Assembly (NCBI GenBank): GCA_910589305.1
Contig: CAJUTV010000003.1
Location: 1-64,000, forward strand
Direction: 5' to 3'
Origin: an uncultured Lachnospira sp.
GTDB lineage: Bacteria > Bacillota > Clostridia > Lachnospirales > Lachnospiraceae
DNA length: 64,000 nt
The position numbers and the translations under genes are program-made. Numbering within the stretch: the first letter of the stretch is position 1; each line of letters opens with the position of its first letter. The notes beneath the pieces are model-generated. The model was not told where the DNA came from and searched no databases. It worked only from the letters and a program-made list of their open reading frames with translations. This document shows positions 43,957 to 52,233 of this stretch, piece after piece.

Positions 43957-44000
43957 AAACAGCAGGAAAATAACGAATTTGCGTTGTTTTCCTGCTGTTT
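43957..44000 (-). terminator. Terminator of the chemoreceptor unit
   Basis: A stem of about 19 bp (43957-43975 with 43982-44000, one G-U) with a short loop is followed on the minus strand by GACTTTTTTAAT. On the plus strand there is no T-run, so it acts mainly for the chemoreceptor gene, though the stem may also slow plus-strand transcription. Confidence 0.85.
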
Positions 44001-44012
44001 ATAGATAAAGTT

Positions 44013-46040
44013 TTACTTAATACGAAATTGACTAATTAGATGATTCAGTGTTTTTGCCTGTTCAGATAGTTCATTGGAAATAATTGCACTATCGACAGAG
44101 GCAGCAGAATTATTTTCTATTACTTTAGAAACTTCTTTGATTCGGTTTTCTATAGAAATAATCATTTCTGATTGCTGAACACTGGCAAGTGAAATTTCAT
44201 CCATCAGCGCTTTAATAGATTGGATACATTCGCTAATAACCTGCATAGCAGACATGGCGACACTTGAAGACTCTGTACCCGTTTTTACATCATGAATGGA
44301 ACGACCAATCAATTCGCCTGTATTTCTTGCAGCTTCAGCAGATTTTGTTGCAAGATTTCGGACTTCACCAGATACAACAGAAAATCCTTTTCCAGCCTCG
44401 CCCGCTCGTGAAGCTTCAACAGAAGCATTTAATGCCAGGATATTCGTCTGAAAAGCGATATCTTCAATGGTTTTTACAATACTGCCAATTTGCGCTGAGG
44501 ATTGGTCAATATTTTTTGTGGCAATAATTAATTGTTCCATTTTTATGTCAGCTTCTGAGGCGTAACCTGTAGCTTTATCAACTAAATCGCTTGCATTGCT
44601 GCAGCGAATAGTACTGTTTTGAATTTGTGCAGTAATATCAGCAACATTGGATATCAATTCATCAATCGAAAGATTTTGCTGCATAGCTCCATCGGATAGC
44701 TCTTGCGCTCCGTGAGATACTTTATTGGCACTATGGTCTACTTGACTGGCAATATCGGTAATATCACGTATGACATTTATCAGATGTGTACGAATATTTT
44801 TTAGGCTTTTAGCTAAAACTTTAAAATCACCAACATAGTAGGATTCATTTTGTTCAACATCTACAGCAATGTTCCCATTTGCCATTTCACCTAAAATTCG
44901 ACCAATGTCATCAATTGTTTTTCTTAGACAGTCACAGACATGGTGAATGGTCTGTGCAATCATACCAATCTCATCTTTTCGCCCGTAAAATGATTTTAAT
45001 TCAAGGTCAGCAGAAAGTTCCAAATTGCCAAGTCGTCCGATAGCACGTTCCATAATCATTAATTCCCTGCCTTCACGATATAAAATCAATAAAGTTGCAA
45101 GAATAATAACAACAGCTACACCACCACATAAAAGACCTACAGAAACACGCACAGTTTCTACTTTTTCATAGACTTCTGCCACATTGTCGCGAACCATAAA
45201 AACCCAGTTTCTATCTTCTAAATATTTATATACAACAAGCTGGTCGACACCATTTTCATCTTGATAAGAATATGTACCTGCCTGTGTATTGCCATTCGAT
45301 TTAATTTGCTGTAAAATTTCTTGATAACCAATGTCCGTTGTTTGTGTGTTGAGTAAAGATTCATCTTGGTGATATAGGTATGTAGCAGTTTCTACATTTA
45401 AAAATACATACTCACTGTTAGGTAAACCTTCAATATCTAAATTTAATAAAGCATCCATTAACTGACTGGCATAAACACCAGAACCTACGTAACCAATACA
45501 TTGTTGGTCTTCAAAAATTGGATAGTACATAGAAAGAATCATACTGCCAGTTCCCGGAGATTTCATAATTCCCAGATTGGTTAATTGTGGCTGAGCTAAA
45601 ATGGTATTATGAAAAGTATCTAAAGATTCGCCTGTTCGAGTAGTCATTCCAATAGCACTTGGAGAAGTGTGTGTCAAAATATAGGTAGAAGGAGTGCCAA
45701 TGTACAACCCTTCAAAAATGCCTTTAATAGCAGCAAAATCTTCGGTATATTGTTGTCCTTTTTGCAGTAGTTCAGGGTCTTCAGGGTTTGCAAGAAGCTC
45801 TCGAACTTCACCGCTTAAAGCAAAAGCCATCATATATTCTTCAGCAGAAGTTACATAATCATTAATGATGGAAGCTCTCGATTCAACAGCGTCTATCATT
45901 TGATTGGTTATATCATTTTTAACCATAGAAGCAACACGACTGGATACGATAAACCAAAGCAACAACATTCCTATAAAAGTAATCATTGTAGTAATGATGC
46001 CAATACGTGTCGCAAGTTTTCGATTTGCTAGAAATTTCAT
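44013..46040 (-). CDS. Methyl-accepting chemotaxis protein
   Basis: The 675-residue chemoreceptor has an N-terminal span (about 10-32), an extracellular dCACHE-type sensor (about 33-300), a second span (about 303-325), a HAMP region (about 330-420) and a cytoplasmic signalling domain with the hairpin tip AFQTNILALNASVEASRAGE and GFSVVSGEVRNLA that contacts CheA and CheW. The ligand is unknown. The start is ATG 46040 behind AGGAGG. It follows a polysaccharide deacetylase gene by 62 bases on the same strand. It fits the CheV gene at the other end of the window. Confidence 0.95.
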   Translation of the reverse strand: MKFLANRKLATRIGIITTMITFIGMLLLWFIVSSRVASMVKNDITNQMIDAVESRASIINDYVTSAEEYMMAFALSGEVRELLANPEDPELLQKGQQYTEDFAAIKGIFEGLYIGTPSTYILTHTSPSAIGMTTRTGESLDTFHNTILAQPQLTNLGIMKSPGTGSMILSMYYPIFEDQQCIGYVGSGVYASQLMDALLNLDIEGLPNSEYVFLNVETATYLYHQDESLLNTQTTDIGYQEILQQIKSNGNTQAGTYSYQDENGVDQLVVYKYLEDRNWVFMVRDNVAEVYEKVETVRVSVGLLCGGVAVVIILATLLILYREGRELMIMERAIGRLGNLELSADLELKSFYGRKDEIGMIAQTIHHVCDCLRKTIDDIGRILGEMANGNIAVDVEQNESYYVGDFKVLAKSLKNIRTHLINVIRDITDIASQVDHSANKVSHGAQELSDGAMQQNLSIDELISNVADITAQIQNSTIRCSNASDLVDKATGYASEADIKMEQLIIATKNIDQSSAQIGSIVKTIEDIAFQTNILALNASVEASRAGEAGKGFSVVSGEVRNLATKSAEAARNTGELIGRSIHDVKTGTESSSVAMSAMQVISECIQSIKALMDEISLASVQQSEMIISIENRIKEVSKVIENNSAASVDSAIISNELSEQAKTLNHLISQFRIK

Positions 46041-46102
46041 AAGTTCCTCCTATTATAATAAAAAGTTTAGTTAAGTATTTTTGTTGGCAAACATACAAAA
46101 TT

Positions 46103-46972
46103 TTAAAATCGATATAATTCCCCTCCTTTTATTTCAATAATATCATTGTCATTTAATTGAACCCATGCTGAAGAAGCACTTGGATTATAAACAAAACTAT
46201 TATCGGCAGCAAATTTAAGATTATCATATACTTGGTTATAATGCACAATGTCAATATTGGTAGCATACCAAATATCTTCTTTGTCAGTCATTAATTCACA
46301 AAACTCTTCAATGACATTCCAGTTGTTATTTCGTTCAAATTCAAAGCTATGTCCCCATACATACATCATATATAAATATTGTGTCTTTTTTAAATTAAGA
46401 AATTTTTGACCAAACTGCAATAAGTGATGGTTATGGTGACAAGTAGGGCACCAACGCATATAGTCATCTGGCAAATCAAAGCCCGTAGCATCCCCTATAA
46501 GAATAGGTCCTTCAGCTTCATTTGCATAGGTTGCGGCACTGCATACATCAGCATATTTGTCATTGACAACTCGGGCATATTCAATGCCAAGATTTTTTGC
46601 AATATGGATACAGCGTTCATCATAGGAGCCGTTTGGATAAGCTAATCCTCGTACAGGATATCCCATGACATGTTCCAGATTTTTTTTATCGTTGAGAATT
46701 TGATTGGTAATTTCTAAATTAGAACATCGTGCAAGAGTAGGGTGTGTACAAGTATGAGCCGCCACTTCATGTCCTTTATAAAGTTCGGTCCATTCTTGTT
46801 CTGGAATCCTATTATCCATATGTGTAAGACCAGAATTAAGATTAAATGTTGCTTTAATGTGATATTGATTAAATATTTTTACAAGACGACGGTCTTCAAT
46901 TTTGCCATCGTCATAACTTAATGTTAAAACTTTATGTTTTCCGCCAGGAAACGTTTTATATATCATATTCAT
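46103..46972 (-). CDS. Polysaccharide deacetylase family protein (NodB-like)
   Basis: The 289-residue protein shows the CE4/NodB core: LTLSYDDGKIEDRR (catalytic Asp-Asp), HEVAAHTCTHPTL (metal histidines) and GLAYPNGSYD. No signal peptide is present, so it is likely intracellular, unlike most peptidoglycan deacetylases; its substrate may be a small oligosaccharide or modified metabolite. The C-terminal 30 residues look like a short β-domain. The start is ATG 46972 with GGAGA eight bases before it; ATG 46966 is an alternative. It is transcribed before the chemoreceptor gene. Confidence 0.82.
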   Translation of the reverse strand: MNMIYKTFPGGKHKVLTLSYDDGKIEDRRLVKIFNQYHIKATFNLNSGLTHMDNRIPEQEWTELYKGHEVAAHTCTHPTLARCSNLEITNQILNDKKNLEHVMGYPVRGLAYPNGSYDERCIHIAKNLGIEYARVVNDKYADVCSAATYANEAEGPILIGDATGFDLPDDYMRWCPTCHHNHHLLQFGQKFLNLKKTQYLYMMYVWGHSFEFERNNNWNVIEEFCELMTDKEDIWYATNIDIVHYNQVYDNLKFAADNSFVYNPSASSAWVQLNDNDIIEIKGGELYRF

Positions 46973-47222
46973 GGTAGGTATCTCCTATATTTTATTGATA
47001 TAAATTTATATTTTATTTTTTGATATTATAAAAATATATTTTATGCAAAATGCTATAAAGGGACAATAAAATTGCAAATAAATAGTAAAAAAGATTGTAA
47101 ATATTTATCTTACTAAGCATAGCAGATGCAAGGCAAAAACGCAATATTGTTTGAAACAGCATTTTTTATTAAGACAGATAGAAATATACTTTGTTATAAT
47201 AAAAAAATAAGGAGGTGTCAAT

Positions 47223-47645
47223 TTGAAATTTAAAAAAGAAGTTGTAAAAAAAATTATTGATTATGTTGAAAACAATCTTGAACAAGAAATTGATTTAGAT
47301 AAAATTGCACAGACAATAGGCTATTCTAAATTTCATCTAAACCGAATGTTTACAGAAGAAACAAATATTACCATATATAAATATGTACAGATTCGCAGGC
47401 TTACAGTGGCGGCTGAAAAATTAGTAAAGACCAATACCCCTATTGTAGAGATTGCCTATGATGCAGGGTATCACTCGCAACAAGCATTTTCATTAGCTTT
47501 TAAACAAATTTATTTGTATCCGCCAAAGATTTATAGAGATAAGGGTATTTTTGTTCCAAAACAACAAAAAATTTCAATGAGTGGACTTGTTTATTCTAAA
47601 AAAATTTATTTATTTGCAAAAAGAATGGAAAGGAGAGCTGCATGA
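47223..47645 (+). CDS. AraC-type helix-turn-helix protein lacking a sensor domain
   Basis: The 140-residue protein is essentially the AraC/XylS DNA-binding domain: a first HTH in IDLDKIAQTIGYSKFHLNRMF and a second with TPIVEIAYDAGYHSQQAFSLAFKQ. The N-terminal ligand domain usual for AraC proteins is missing, and a 35-residue C-terminal extension follows. The start is TTG 47223 behind GGAGGTG. It overlaps clpP by four bases (ATGA), so it is translationally coupled to it. It lies divergent from the deacetylase gene. It may act without a ligand, or respond through degradation. Confidence 0.85.
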   Translation: MKFKKEVVKKIIDYVENNLEQEIDLDKIAQTIGYSKFHLNRMFTEETNITIYKYVQIRRLTVAAEKLVKTNTPIVEIAYDAGYHSQQAFSLAFKQIYLYPPKIYRDKGIFVPKQQKISMSGLVYSKKIYLFAKRMERRAA

Positions 47646-48226
47646 GTACAATTCCTTATGTTATTGAACAGACCAGTAGAGGGGAGCGAAGTTATGATAT
47701 TTTTTCCCGTTTGCTGTCGGATAGAATTGTGTTTTTAGGAGAGGAAGTAAGCAATGATTGTGCCAATTTAATTATTGCACAAATGCTTTTTTTAGAATCG
47801 CAAGACCCCAATAAAGATATTCAATTTTATATTCATAGTCCAGGTGGTTCCGTAACGGCTGGATTTGCAATTTATGATACTATGCAATATATTCAATGTG
47901 ATGTCTCAACAATTTGTGTAGGACTTGCTGCTAGTTTTGGTGCTTTTTTATTAGCGGGCGGCACACATGGAAAACGGTTTGCTTTGCCCAATGCTGAAAT
48001 AATGATACATCAGCCAGCTATGAGCGGAGGTATTAAGGGACCTGCAAGTGATATAAAGATTATGTCAGATTATATGCAAAAAAGTAAACAGCGGTTAAAT
48101 CAAATTTTGGCAAAAAATACAGGACATACGATTAAAGAAATAGAACAAGATACAGACAGAGATTATTTTATGAATGCAGAGGAAGCATTGCATTATGGGT
48201 TAATTGATTCTATTATTTTAAGATAA
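47642..48226 (+). CDS. clpP: ATP-dependent Clp protease proteolytic subunit
   Basis: The 194-residue serine protease has the catalytic triad Ser98 (GLAASFGAF), His123 (EIMIHQP) and Asp172 (DTDRDYFM), with Clp family opening MSTIPYVIEQTSRGERSYDIFSRL. ClpP forms the barrel that degrades proteins delivered by ClpX, ClpA or ClpC. The usual clostridial clpP lies beside tig and clpX, which are absent here, so this may be a second copy. It starts inside the end of the AraC-type gene. Confidence 0.93.
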   Translation: MSTIPYVIEQTSRGERSYDIFSRLLSDRIVFLGEEVSNDCANLIIAQMLFLESQDPNKDIQFYIHSPGGSVTAGFAIYDTMQYIQCDVSTICVGLAASFGAFLLAGGTHGKRFALPNAEIMIHQPAMSGGIKGPASDIKIMSDYMQKSKQRLNQILAKNTGHTIKEIEQDTDRDYFMNAEEALHYGLIDSIILR

Positions 48227-48278
48227 AATATAAAAAAAGATTGTGCAAAAAATATTCTTAAAAATAGTACAATGTGTC

Positions 48279-48322
48279 ATTCACGTAATCCAATTGACCA
48301 TTTACGTAATAGGCATTAGAAA
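48279..48322 (+). promoter_or_regulatory. Paired direct repeats around a promoter, candidate AraC-type operator
   Basis: ATTCACGTAATC (48279-48290) and ATTTACGTAATA (48300-48311) are direct repeats 21 bases apart, two helical turns, as favoured by AraC-type proteins. TTGACC (48294-48299) lies between them, with TAGAAA 17 bases later at 48317-48322 as a possible -10. The next gene starts at 48382. Confidence 0.45.
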
Positions 48323-48381
48323 TGTCATTGATTTTTCCGATAAGTTTTTTATGAATCATGAAAAATGGAGGGTATTAAGAA

Positions 48382-49809
48382 ATGAGTGTCAGTGCAGTAG
48401 GAAACAGTGTGGCAGGAAGGTGTTTAGAAGCATATAGTAGTCAGGCAGGTATGATTCATACAAAATCAGAGGAAATAAAAAATTCTGAAAAAGCTTATGG
48501 AGCAGCAAGAACATACCAAAGAGCAGATTTTGACACAACATATGCACAACAGACATATAAAAGCAGTATTTTGTTAGATAAGGATATGAATACCACATTC
48601 CCTATGCCGTCAAGTGTTTGTAGATTAGCACAATATACAAAAGTCATCAATGAGCATTATGCAAAAGTAAATGAAGAAAATAAAAAATTTGATAATCCCG
48701 AAAAACACATATGGGATAAATACCATAATCCCAAATCTCCTTATTTTGTAAAAGGATTGACAAATAAGGAACGTGAAATATGCCAAGAAGCAGAAACGCG
48801 TGTTCTGTATGGGCTTCCGGCTCCCGTTAACAGCTATGACCCTATTATACAAAAGACTTTCGGGGGAGGAATTATGGACGAAAAGGAATGGAATGATGAG
48901 GTACGCAGCAATATAAATGATTCTATCAATCAACTTTTTGAGGAAAATGGGATTATTATACCAGAAGGAATCGATTTGCGGTTAAAGGTTGACCCATACG
49001 AATATAAAATTATTACAAGTGGCGTAGATGAGGCGTTAGCAGAAAAGATTGAGGAAGTTCTTAACAGAGGAAATAACGGGAAGTATTTGTATGGACATTT
49101 ACGCCAGTGTAATCCTGCGGATAATGGATTTGAACAGCCAAAGCAGTATTTATATGATATAGCTTATCAGGAAAAGGTTGTAATGTGGCATTTTGTGAAT
49201 GATATGACAGCGTTGGATATGAGGAAGCTAGAAAATAAAGATGGCGTGATTTATACACCAGATGGGCGGAATCTGTGGGATATGGTGACAGAACGATACA
49301 ATGAAAAACTAAAAAAAGGAGAGATAGATAGCCTTCCTATATCATCTTTATATAAAACGTATCAAATTTATGTAAAAGAAGGATGGGATAAAGAAGATGA
49401 GCGTGGGCTTACTATTGGCTATAAAGATGGCAGTCTTTATGACCTTGACACAGATTATGGGTATGGTCCTAGTCAAAGGGAATGGTTAGATAAAGCAAAA
49501 GAAAAACATCAGCAGTTCTGGGAGAATTACCGAAAAGAACGAGAGGAAACGTTGCGTGCTGAAAAAGATATTCCAGTAGGATATGACAAGTGGCAGGCAG
49601 AGTTGGCACGTACCGAAGAAATTATGTCAACGTTGAGTAATAATACATACAGTAAAACAGGGGCATTATTAACACAGCCAGATTTAAAGGCAATGCAGTT
49701 ACTACTTGACCATGCAGTTAAAAATGGAAGGGTGATACCTCTTACAAAAGAAATTTTACATCTTTCAAGCAAAGTGGCAACTGCACATGGTTTTGATTCA
49801 AGAACATAG
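48382..49809 (+). CDS. Unknown 475-residue soluble protein
   Basis: I do not recognise a family with confidence; DUF4885-like proteins come to mind by overall pattern only. There is no signal peptide or membrane span. The first 60 residues are Ser/Tyr/Gln-rich (MSVSAVGNSVAGRCLEAYSS, TYQRADFDTTYAQQTYK). The middle has acidic helical segments and GIIIPEGIDLRLKVDPYEYKI. The C-terminal third has GYGPSQREWLDKAKEKHQQF and a Trp/Tyr-rich tail. The start is ATG 48382 behind GGAGG. Upstream direct repeats may be targets of the adjacent AraC-type protein. A secreted-substrate or structural role cannot be judged. Confidence 0.65.
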   Translation: MSVSAVGNSVAGRCLEAYSSQAGMIHTKSEEIKNSEKAYGAARTYQRADFDTTYAQQTYKSSILLDKDMNTTFPMPSSVCRLAQYTKVINEHYAKVNEENKKFDNPEKHIWDKYHNPKSPYFVKGLTNKEREICQEAETRVLYGLPAPVNSYDPIIQKTFGGGIMDEKEWNDEVRSNINDSINQLFEENGIIIPEGIDLRLKVDPYEYKIITSGVDEALAEKIEEVLNRGNNGKYLYGHLRQCNPADNGFEQPKQYLYDIAYQEKVVMWHFVNDMTALDMRKLENKDGVIYTPDGRNLWDMVTERYNEKLKKGEIDSLPISSLYKTYQIYVKEGWDKEDERGLTIGYKDGSLYDLDTDYGYGPSQREWLDKAKEKHQQFWENYRKEREETLRAEKDIPVGYDKWQAELARTEEIMSTLSNNTYSKTGALLTQPDLKAMQLLLDHAVKNGRVIPLTKEILHLSSKVATAHGFDSRT

Positions 49810-49812
49810 TTT

Positions 49813-49848
49813 GTGAGGAAACAGCCTTTTATAAGACTGTTTCCTTCT
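49813..49848. terminator. Possible shared terminator between converging genes
   Basis: AGGAAACAG (49815-49823) pairs with CTGTTTCCT (49837-49845) around a 13-base loop with AAGA and TCTT. T-runs are weak on both strands. It lies between the unknown protein gene and the convergent carboxypeptidase gene. Confidence 0.5.
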
Positions 49849-49878
49849 TGGCTAATCAATTTTAAACAGTTATTTTGT

Positions 49879-51168
49879 TTACCCAAGAAATATATTTAAA
49901 ATTTCCGTAAAATAATCAACAAATTCTAATTTTTCAATGTCTGTATTTGCTTTAATATCAATAATATTCCATATTTTGTCATTAATATAAATTTTTATAT
50001 TACCAACAATATCATTTTTATATATTGGCAATTGTACATTATTATAATTGATTGTAACATTAATATTATCTTTATCGGATAAGAGAAGCTGTAAATTTTC
50101 ATTGATATCTGCATAAGGCATAAATTCATGGTATTTTAATCCATCCCATACAGACAGCGATTCTAAAGGAGAGTCTTTGTCATATATCGTTTGAACATTA
50201 TATTTTTCTCTGCCATAGTCTAATAGTTTTTTTGAATCTTTCCATTTGTAAGTTTTATTATTTGGCCATCCACATGCCAATAATGCCACAATAAATGTGC
50301 GGTTGTCATCTTTGTATGCACATACATAGCAATATCCTGCATCACATGTAAATCCTGTTTTTCCAGAGATAATATTGGAATACATTGACAAAAAAGCATT
50401 GGCGTTGCCCACAGTAAAACTTCTAAGAACAGAATGTTCTTGGTTGTAAGAGGAAAAAGAGTGCGATTGTGTCTGGGTAATATCAAGAAATTTACTGTTG
50501 TTGATACAATAAGACATAATAACAGCTAAATCTCTTGCAGTGGTGGAATGTACACCATGTTCATCGCTGGCGTCAAGACCATTTGGCGTTATAAAATATG
50601 TATTTTCACAGCCTAAACTGGCAGCTTTTTTATTCATTAACGATGCAAATATATGAACCAGTTTCTTAGAATCCTCTTTTGTCAATTCATTGATATGTCT
50701 GTCAGCAAGAGTACTTGCTTCTACGGGAAACTCCTCAGGGTTGGAGCGAAGAAAATGTTGTGCTACATTTTCAGCAATAACAACAGCCGCATCGTTGTGT
50801 GATTTTAACATCAAAGAGTACAGTAAATCTTCTAGCTTAAAATAATCTTTTTTGTTGACATTTAATTTAACATCAGGCATAGAAGCAGCATATGCAGAAG
50901 TTTCACAAATCAAATCTAAATCCGCATATTCCAAAGCAATAATACAGGTCATAATTTTTGTAGTACTAGCCATAGGAACAGGCGTATTTTCATCTTTTCC
51001 ATATAATACACGACCAGATTCACCATCTAAAAGAGCAGCATATTTAGCAAATAAATCCATCCTTTCATTGTCGGCATATGCCAATGTTGTACAGAAAACA
51101 AAATTAAAAACAAGTATTAGCACAACCATCTTTAATATTAAACTAACATTTTTTTTCAAATATTTCAT
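49879..51168 (-). CDS. D-alanyl-D-alanine carboxypeptidase (DacA/DacF-like)
   Basis: The 429-residue penicillin-binding protein removes terminal D-Ala from peptidoglycan stems. It has a signal peptide/anchor (about 8-32, ending ...TTLAYA), Ser68-x-x-Lys71 in MASTTK, Ser123-x-Asn125 in KSHND, and KTG at 270-272. A C-terminal β-domain follows, without an obvious membrane-anchoring amphipathic helix. No Shine-Dalgarno is visible before ATG 51168; the region is AT-only. It diverges from an ABC-transporter gene 63 bases away. Confidence 0.9.
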   Translation of the reverse strand: MKYLKKNVSLILKMVVLILVFNFVFCTTLAYADNERMDLFAKYAALLDGESGRVLYGKDENTPVPMASTTKIMTCIIALEYADLDLICETSAYAASMPDVKLNVNKKDYFKLEDLLYSLMLKSHNDAAVVIAENVAQHFLRSNPEEFPVEASTLADRHINELTKEDSKKLVHIFASLMNKKAASLGCENTYFITPNGLDASDEHGVHSTTARDLAVIMSYCINNSKFLDITQTQSHSFSSYNQEHSVLRSFTVGNANAFLSMYSNIISGKTGFTCDAGYCYVCAYKDDNRTFIVALLACGWPNNKTYKWKDSKKLLDYGREKYNVQTIYDKDSPLESLSVWDGLKYHEFMPYADINENLQLLLSDKDNINVTINYNNVQLPIYKNDIVGNIKIYINDKIWNIIDIKANTDIEKLEFVDYFTEILNIFLG

Positions 51169-51231
51169 ATTTTATTTTTACTTGCTATGATATAATGTTT
51201 ATAATATGTTTATTTGAGAGGATAGGATTTT

Positions 51232-51933
51232 ATGAGTTATATTGAGTTTGAAAATGTGCATAAAATATATAAGATGGGTGATGTGAAAATTAAAGCACTA
51301 AACGGAGCTAGTTTTTCGATTGATAAAGGGGATTTTGCCGTTATAGCAGGACCAAGCGGAGCTGGAAAAAGTACCATATTAAATTTACTTGGAGGAATGG
51401 ACTCTTCAACAACTGGAAAAATTATTGTTGATTCACAGCGAGTGGACAAGTTTAATGCAAAAAAATTGACAACATACAGAAGATATGATATTGGATTTGT
51501 CTTTCAATTTTATAATTTAGTTCAAAATCTTACAGTGAAGGAAAATGTTGAACTTGCCACACAAATCTGTAAAAATCCTCTCGATATAGAAGAAACGATT
51601 GTTTCTGTTGGGTTAGAACACCGAATGAACAATTTTCCATCGCAGTTGTCTGGCGGAGAGCAGCAGCGTGTAGCTATCGCAAGAGCATTGGCAAAAAATC
51701 CAAAGCTGCTTTTATGTGATGAACCAACGGGTGCGCTTGATTATCAAACGGGAAAATCGGTGTTGAAACTGCTGCAAAATATGTGTATTGATAATGGGGT
51801 TACAGTAGTTGTTATTACACATAATATGGCATTAACACCAATGGGAAATAAAGTTATTAAAGTAAAAAACGGTGCAATTAGTGATATATTAGTCAATGAT
51901 AATCCTACACCTGTAGAGGAGATTGAATGGTAA
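51232..51933 (+). CDS. ABC transporter ATP-binding protein (MacB/LolD type)
   Basis: The 233-residue ATPase has Walker A AGPSGAGKST, the FQFYNLVQNLTVKENV Q-loop region, signature LSGGEQQRVAIARALA, and Walker B LLLCDEPTGALD with ITHN histidine. The MacB/LolD class pairs with FtsX-like permeases and couples to export or mechanotransmission. The start is ATG 51232 behind GAGAGGATAGG. The permease gene follows after about 300 bases. Confidence 0.93.
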   Translation: MSYIEFENVHKIYKMGDVKIKALNGASFSIDKGDFAVIAGPSGAGKSTILNLLGGMDSSTTGKIIVDSQRVDKFNAKKLTTYRRYDIGFVFQFYNLVQNLTVKENVELATQICKNPLDIEETIVSVGLEHRMNNFPSQLSGGEQQRVAIARALAKNPKLLLCDEPTGALDYQTGKSVLKLLQNMCIDNGVTVVVITHNMALTPMGNKVIKVKNGAISDILVNDNPTPVEEIEW

Positions 51934-52199
51934 AAAAAGAGTTGCAAGCAACTCTTGCAAGTTTGTATAACAAACTTGCTGTGGACAGGAAGAATTTGCA
52001 AAGCAAACTGGTTACTTTTCTGTTTATGTACAATTTTATTGTCATTTTATGGTCTTTTTTAAACAGGAAAGTCGCATTTTTAACCAATGTGGCAAAAAAG
52101 AAAAGTGCAAGTTACAGCACTGTATATGAAAAGTATATAATAAATAGGAAAGGAGGAGGTTACAAAAAAACAAGTAACAGTATAAAAAGTGAAAAATAG
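51927..52199 (+). CDS. Possible 90-residue basic protein between ABC ATPase and permease
   Basis: A frame starts ATG 51927, overlapping the ATPase end by seven bases, and encodes a lysine-rich protein with one hydrophobic stretch (about 30-45, VTFLFMYNFIVILWSFL). The DNA contains palindromes: AAGAGTTGC/GCAACTCTT and GCAAGTTTG/CAAACTTGC near 51937-51983. Near its end it has a perfect ribosome site, GGAAAGGAGGAGG, followed by no start codon. It may be a real small protein, or noncoding structured spacer with a chance frame. No family is recognised. Confidence 0.35.
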   Translation: MVKKELQATLASLYNKLAVDRKNLQSKLVTFLFMYNFIVILWSFLNRKVAFLTNVAKKKSASYSTVYEKYIINRKGGGYKKTSNSIKSEK

Positions 52200-52233
52200 T
52201 ATATGCTTTTTATAAGTTTTTAGTAACAACTAT

